NCBI RefSeq assembly: GCF_049059935.1
Contig: NZ_JBMGQR010000058.1
Location: 1 to 27,092 of the forward strand
Source of the DNA: JAURVT01 sp049059935
GTDB lineage: Bacteria > Actinomycetota > Actinomycetes > Propionibacteriales > Nocardioidaceae
Direction of reading: 5' to 3'
Length of the DNA stretch: 27,092 nt
Below are positions 22,751 to 27,092 of this stretch, piece by piece. Made by a program: the position numbers and the translations under genes. The notes under the pieces are model-generated. The model did no database searches and had not been told where the DNA came from. It saw only the letters and a list, made by a program, of their open reading frames with translations. Every line of letters starts with the position of its first letter. The first letter of the stretch is position 1.

Positions 22751-24606
22751 CCCCCACCGTCCGACGGCGCCCCACGCGCCGACGTCTGGCGTCCCTGCTC
22801 GCCGCCGCGCTGGTCGCCGGCGGCGTCGGCGCCGCCGTGCCCAGCTCCGCGCTGGCCGCCACGTCCATCGACGACGCCACCTTCACCTGGGGCCTGAGCG
22901 GCTACGCCCAGAAGGGCATCTTTGGGCCCTGGACCTTCAAGGCGCCGACCGGCAATGCCACGACGCTGACGGGCTCGGTCTCCGGTGGCACCCAAGGCGA
23001 GTACGTCGTCGACGGCCTGCCCTCGACCTCGATGCCGGCAAGCAGCCCGCAGAAGACCCCCAACGCCGTGAAGTTCGTCAAGGGTGCGGGCACCGTCGAC
23101 CGCCGGACCGGTGCCGCCGACCTGTCGTGGAGCGGCAGCTACACCGTCAACGCCTACCCCGCGCAGTTCAAGGCACCCGACGAGATCTACGCCGACCCCG
23201 AGCTCGACGTCGCGGCCGACGGCTCGGGCACCCTGACGATGAGGTTCAACGTCGGCGCCGGCCAGGACATGGAGGGCAACCCGACGCCCGCGACGGCGCC
23301 GCAGCGCCTGACCGTCGCGACGTTCGACGCCGGCTCGGTGGCCGTGACCGGTGACGGCGCCATCCGGGTGACCCCGGACTACCAGGGCGTCCAGGTCGAC
23401 GTGCCCGCGGAGGCCGGCAGCGCACAGACCCGCGCCTGCAACACCGACGGCGGCGCGACCGGCACCTGGGGCTCCTGGCCCGCCGACCTCGTCGCGGCGG
23501 TCCCGGACTCGGTGCGTCCGCACTTCTACTCCACCGGCTGCGCGGGCATGCAGGACAACAAGCCTGCGCTGCCGTTCGACGTCGCCTACTCGCTCGACGA
23601 CCCGTCGGTGACCGTCTCGAAGACCACCCTGCTCCCCACGGGCGAGCAGCAGGTCACCGTCACGGGCCGCAACTTCGACCCGAGCCTGGCCACCGGCGGG
23701 CGCCCGCCGCTCGCGGGCAAGCCCGCCGGCACGTACGTGGTGTTCGGGCGCTTCGCCGACACCTGGAAGCCGTCGGCCGGCGCCACCAGCGCGGCCCGTC
23801 CCGCCGCGTCCCAGAAGTGGGCGGTCTCGGCCGCCGACATGGCGACAATCGGCGGCGCCAACGCCGGCGCGGTCGAGCTCACGGCCACCGGCAGCTTCAG
23901 CACGACGCTGACGATCGACAAGGCCGCGGCCGACGCCAAGTCCACCACCGGCACCTACGGCATCTACACCTACGCCGGCGGCGGGGCCGTCCAGCCGCTC
24001 TACGAGACCGCCACCCCGGTCACGTTCGCCAAGGCCCCCGCCACCGTCAGCGTCGGCGCCCCCACGCGCACCACCTACGGCGCGGGCTTCACCATCACCG
24101 TCGGCGTGACGTCCAGCGCACCGGTCATTGGCACGGTCACCCTGCGTGACGGCTCCACTGTCGTCGGCACCCGCACGCTGACCGGAGGCAGGGCCACGTT
24201 CGCCCTGCCCGCGTCGTTTGGCGTCGGCACCCACCGCCTCAGCGCGACCTACTCGGGTGCGGACAACCTGGCGACCGCCGTCTCGGCGGCCCGCGCGGTC
24301 ACCGTCGCCAAGCTGGGCTCGAGCGTCAACGGCTCGTTCACCAAGCGCCCGACGACCAAGCGCGCCGGCACCGTCAAGATCCGTGCCCGCTCGGCTCGTG
24401 CCGGGCAGACGCCGACCGGCAAGGTCACCGTGGTCGTTCGCAAGGGCAAGAAGCGCTACGTCATCACCAAGACCCTGTCCAAGGGCGTCGCGACGCTCAA
24501 GGTGCGCAAGCTGGCCAAGGGCACGTGGACGGTCACCTACAGGTACGCCGGCAACGGCACGCACACGACGTCGACCAAGGCCGTCAAGGTGAAGATCATG
24601 AAGTAG
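22747..24606 (+). CDS. secreted HtaA-like protein with Ig-like repeats
   Basis: The protein is 619 aa from ATG 22747, overlapping the htaA stop in ATGA. The signal peptide is about residues 1-38 (SLLAAALVAGGVGAAVPSSA, cut near ALAAT). An HtaA-type domain follows (FTWGLSGYAQKGIFGPW, then LSWSGSYTVNAYPAQFKAPD). Next come a beta-sandwich like IPT (VSKTTLLPTGEQQVTVTGRN), a Big_3-type Ig repeat (PATVSVGAPTRTTYGAGFTI) and a second, Lys-rich one (KRAGTVKIRARSARAGQTPT, ending KAVKVKIMK). There is no C-terminal membrane helix, so it may be released or wall-bound by charge. One HtaA domain against two in the previous gene suggests a carrier or hemophore role. Its last 11 nt overlap the convergent tetR gene. 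Confidence 0.85.
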   Translation: MTPTVRRRPTRRRLASLLAAALVAGGVGAAVPSSALAATSIDDATFTWGLSGYAQKGIFGPWTFKAPTGNATTLTGSVSGGTQGEYVVDGLPSTSMPASSPQKTPNAVKFVKGAGTVDRRTGAADLSWSGSYTVNAYPAQFKAPDEIYADPELDVAADGSGTLTMRFNVGAGQDMEGNPTPATAPQRLTVATFDAGSVAVTGDGAIRVTPDYQGVQVDVPAEAGSAQTRACNTDGGATGTWGSWPADLVAAVPDSVRPHFYSTGCAGMQDNKPALPFDVAYSLDDPSVTVSKTTLLPTGEQQVTVTGRNFDPSLATGGRPPLAGKPAGTYVVFGRFADTWKPSAGATSAARPAASQKWAVSAADMATIGGANAGAVELTATGSFSTTLTIDKAAADAKSTTGTYGIYTYAGGGAVQPLYETATPVTFAKAPATVSVGAPTRTTYGAGFTITVGVTSSAPVIGTVTLRDGSTVVGTRTLTGGRATFALPASFGVGTHRLSATYSGADNLATAVSAARAVTVAKLGSSVNGSFTKRPTTKRAGTVKIRARSARAGQTPTGKVTVVVRKGKKRYVITKTLSKGVATLKVRKLAKGTWTVTYRYAGNGTHTTSTKAVKVKIMK

Positions 24607-25195
24607 CAGCACCAACGGCGCGGAGGACGAACTCCTCCGTCGCGGTGACCGCAGCGTCCCGGTCGGGACCCGCCTCGGCCGGGACGCTGCGTCCCTGCAG
24701 GCACGCGTGCACCAGGGCCACGCTCGTCGTCAGGTCCTGCTGCACCAGCTCGCCCGACGCGACCCCCTCGGCCAGAATCCGTCTCAGCACCCGCTCCACC
24801 ACCACGACGTGCTCGCGGATCGTCGTCAGCGCCGGCCGCGACAGCAACGCATACAGCTCGGGCCCCAGGCCCAGGTGAAACCGGTCGGACAGCGCGACGT
24901 GCTGACGGACGTAGATCCGCAGCGCCTCGGTTGACGAGGTCGCCACCAGTAGCGCCGCCTCCAGCTCGGCGACGTAGCGCCGCGTCTCCTTGGTCGCGAA
25001 CGCCACCACCACCGACTCCTTGTCCGCAAAGTGGTTGTACAACGACGTGCGTCCCACCCCCGCCCGCGACGCGATGTCGGCCAGCGTCACGGCGTCGTAC
25101 CCCCGCTCGGCCACCAGCGCGGCGAACGCCTCGAACACCCGCTCGCGCACCTGCGCACGGTGCGCCTCGAGCGAGCCGCCAGTGATCCTGGGCAT
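24596..25195 (-). CDS. TetR family transcriptional regulator
   Basis: The protein is 199 aa from ATG 25195. The N-terminal helix-turn-helix is typical (EAFAALVAERGYDAVTLADI, ASRAGVGRTSLYNHFADKES). The C-terminal ligand domain is helical (VRQHVALSDRFHLGLGPELY, LTTIREHVVVVERVLRRILA) and has the acyl-regulator-like EGVASGELV. Its 3' end overlaps the last operon gene by 11 bp, tail to tail. It could control the heme locus, for example through the TGACG palindromes before hmuO, but no copy of that motif lies near its own start, so the link is only positional. Confidence 0.9.
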   Translation of the reverse strand: MPRITGGSLEAHRAQVRERVFEAFAALVAERGYDAVTLADIASRAGVGRTSLYNHFADKESVVVAFATKETRRYVAELEAALLVATSSTEALRIYVRQHVALSDRFHLGLGPELYALLSRPALTTIREHVVVVERVLRRILAEGVASGELVQQDLTTSVALVHACLQGRSVPAEAGPDRDAAVTATEEFVLRAVGAATS

Positions 25196-25468
25196 GGGGT
25201 CAACCTACGGCCGACCACCGCGGGACACCCGCTCGCGCCTCCCAGGCTGCTCGTTGATGCGCGAGCTTCGACTTCAGCCGACCGTCAGGCGGAGGCTTGC
25301 CCGTGGCGGGATCGGCGTGCGGGACGCGCCAGACGAGCCCGGTAAGCGATTGTCGTCATGGCCTGCGGGCCCTGCCCCGTCTGGAACGTGAGGATCGCAG
25401 AGTTGCGCGGATCGGCGCGGTCCGGGGCGTGGCGATGATCCCCGAATCAGATAGACGGGACGGCGTCC

Positions 25469-26020
25469 GTGCCTGACGATGAGCTGATGAACCGTCCGGA
25501 GCTCGATGTGGTGGGCCGCCACGGTCAATGGGCGGACCTGAGAGTCTTGATCGACGGAATCGAGTCACTGAAGGGAACTGACGACAGTTTCGGTGCGGAC
25601 GAGATCTTGAGGTCGGGGGCTCTCCTGCCAATCAATCCGCCCCGTCGCATCGCGCTGTACACCTGCTCGTGTGGTGCAACCTGTTGTTCGAACGTCTCGG
25701 TCATCGTCTCGCGCGACGGAGATTGCATCCGATGGTCTTCTTTCATGTCCATCACCGGCGAGTTCGACAACGTGCTGCCGCCCGAAGACGACCCTGATCC
25801 TCTGTTGAACGACGAGGAGGATGACATCTTCCGGCACCCGCTGGAACTGCCTGACCTGGCATTCGACGCGACTGAGTACCTGGCTGAAGTCAAGGCTGCT
25901 CTTCGCCAGCTCGAAGAGCTGGACGCAGGGCCGCCGACAGCGCAGCTCGATCCCGAGGCAGACGGCCGCCGCGGCCGATCGCGAGTCGTTCCAGCTGCCC
26001 TGAGGTACTTCGGCCGCTGA
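25469..26020 (+). CDS. hypothetical protein with cysteine cluster
   Basis: The protein is 183 aa with a GTG start at 25469. An ATG 6 codons later (MNRPELDVVGRHG) is an alternative. The centre has a compact Cys motif (LYTCSCGATCCSNVSVIVSR, then DGDCIRWSSF) that may bind a metal. Acidic stretches follow (VLPPEDDPDPLLNDEEDDIF), then a helix (EYLAEVKAALRQLEELDAG) and a basic tail. It is a soluble protein. I have the impression of similar uncharacterised proteins in Actinobacteria but cannot name the family. No operon partner is evident. Confidence 0.7.
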   Translation: MPDDELMNRPELDVVGRHGQWADLRVLIDGIESLKGTDDSFGADEILRSGALLPINPPRRIALYTCSCGATCCSNVSVIVSRDGDCIRWSSFMSITGEFDNVLPPEDDPDPLLNDEEDDIFRHPLELPDLAFDATEYLAEVKAALRQLEELDAGPPTAQLDPEADGRRGRSRVVPAALRYFGR

Positions 26021-26207
26021 CGGGGCCGGTGTGCCTTCGCCGCCGACGGCACACCTGCCGCCCAGACCATTCGCGAGGGGCCCGCTGCGGATCCGCATGC
26101 GGATCCATACCCGACTGCTTGCAGCGATCGAGCGTGGTGGTTCCAGGCGCGTCGGTGAACTCACCTCACATCGGTTGGCCTCCTGATGCGAGACCCGGGA
26201 GGTCCCG

Positions 26208-26667
26208 ATGGACGACTTGTGGGCAGCAACACTGGCTGACGCGGTCGCGCTACGCGACCTCGAACGAGCCGCAAGCCTCCAGGCCTTGGGGCACATCTTC
26301 CCGCCGTCGCAATTCCCTTACCCCGATGACGGGGTCCTGCAGCGGTGGCGGGTCCTGCTGAGCGAGAAGAAGGTCAGGGTCGGCGTCGTCGACGACTCGT
26401 CTGGGCTGGCATGTCTGATCGCCTGGGACAATGAGCTCATCCGATACCTCGCTGTCGCCCCAAGACGTTCGGGCGAAGGGGCTGGCCAGATCCGCACTGA
26501 CACATGTGCTCGACCAGTCGACGGCCCGCCGGTTGTGGTGCCTGGCCGACAACCACCGAGCACGCGGCTTCTACCAGCACCTCGGATGGCATCCGTCCGG
26601 ATCCAGCCGGCCAGTCGAGTGGCCGCCGTACCCGCTCGAGATCGAACTCGCCGTGACGTCGCACTGA
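26208..26667 (+). pseudogene. GNAT acetyltransferase gene, 1-nt frameshift
   Basis: ATG 26208 has a strong GGGAGG site. Frame 1 encodes the N-terminal half, ending SGLACLIAWDNELIRYLAVA P. The rest lies in the next frame: QDVRAKGLARSALTHVLDQS, then RRLWCLADNHRARGFYQHLG (the GNAT motif B pattern) and W HPSGSSRPVEWPPYPLEIEL to the stop at 26667. Together they give a normal-length GNAT with motif A VRAKGLA and motif B NHRARGFYQHLGW. The switch falls near GTCGCCCCAAGACG (26454-26467). One base too many there, an A or a C, explains it, since VAPDVRAKG would be a normal reading. GNATs move acetyl from acetyl-CoA to an amine; the target here is unknown. Confidence 0.75.
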
Positions 26668-27092
26668 CCCGCACCGCGAGGCGGAGCGACCGGTAGCCGA
26701 ACGTTAGGTGGTCCGCGATCTACTACCCGTGCTCAACCGGTACGCGGAGTTTATGGATCAGGTCGCGTGGCACCTTTGAAGAACACCACCGGGAGCGAGC
26801 CGTGGACATGAGCCCAACGGCCGCTCTCAACGTTGGAGCAAGAGGCCGGGGCCCGTGGGGGCTCGACCACCCTCGCGACCCCGTCATCGTGGAAGTTTGG
26901 GGGGCCACGCTCCCCCACTCACATTTGGGTCGGACTGCTTCCGCGTGACCTTGATGACCACGAGACTGCCATCATCTTTCTCAGCCCATCAGTCGTCGAG
27001 CCCGCCGCCCGACTGTGGACGCTGCTGCGTCGAGCGTTGAGTCGCTTGAGTCGGATGGCGCCGCGATTTTGAGTTCCGAAGGCGACGAGCCA
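26668..27092. other. right-edge stretch, no convincing gene
   Basis: I see no supported gene. One plus-strand frame (26833-27072) ends with a plausible helical segment (DDHETAIIFLSPSVVEPAAR, LWTLLRRAL), but its first half is low-complexity Gly/Arg/Ser and its start is doubtful. It may be a remnant. The window ends before more can be said. Confidence 0.3.

Noticed and set aside
16407..23000. Long minus-strand and alternative-frame ORFs across the heme operon
   Set aside because: Shadow frames of GC-rich coding DNA: Arg/Gly/Ala/Pro-rich with no domains, opposite clear hmu and hta genes.
1..27092. tRNA or rRNA genes, or a tRNA attachment site for the integrase
   Set aside because: No cloverleaf or rRNA-like stretch was noticed by eye; a tRNAscan run would settle it.

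Overview
High-GC actinobacterial DNA, probably from Nocardioidaceae or a neighbouring family. This placement is an inference from the GC-rich codon use, the ANTAR regulators, the HtaA-type heme uptake genes and the small MVIGVIVGL-type membrane protein. There are three zones.

Zone 1 (1-1374) holds two adjacent GAF-ANTAR genes. The first enters from outside the window and carries an in-frame TGA just before its ANTAR helix. The second is intact.

Zone 2 (about 1375-15607) is an accessory region: small membrane proteins, unrecognised proteins, two paralogous secreted endonuclease/exonuclease/phosphatase (EEP) proteins, an HNH endonuclease, a ComJ-like gene broken by a GT insertion, a complete tyrosine recombinase, an overlapping four-gene membrane operon, and a decayed IS30-type element. 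Its main feature is a family of about 90-bp structured repeats, with 7 clear and 4 weaker or partial copies. All lie in the same orientation and recur every 0.5-2.6 kb between otherwise unrelated genes. Most sit immediately 3' of minus-strand stop codons. Each pairs a conserved half-site (read on the minus strand, about GWTCCCSCTAYGG) with hairpins whose arms change together while pairing is kept. The layout resembles an integron cassette array with attC-like sites, but the recombinase is not IntI-like and sits inside the array. This is the best candidate for an undescribed system in the window.

Zone 3 (15621-25195) is a heme acquisition locus. hmuO (heme oxygenase, minus strand) is divergent from a six-gene operon: hmuT, hmuU, hmuV, a membrane-anchored Ig/IPT-like protein, a two-domain HtaA protein, and a secreted HtaA-like protein with Ig-like repeats. 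All five junctions are 4-nt ATGA or GTGA overlaps. The divergent promoter carries two DtxR/IdeR-like iron boxes. Two TGACG-N3-CGTCA palindromes, 21 bp apart, lie on the hmuO side. The likely flow is surface capture of heme by HtaA proteins, hand-over to the HmuT lipoprotein, import by HmuUV, and ring opening by HmuO to release iron. A TetR regulator converges on the operon and overlaps its last gene by 11 bp.

The right end (25196-27092) holds a cysteine-motif hypothetical protein, a GNAT acetyltransferase broken by a 1-nt frameshift, and about 400 bp with no convincing gene.
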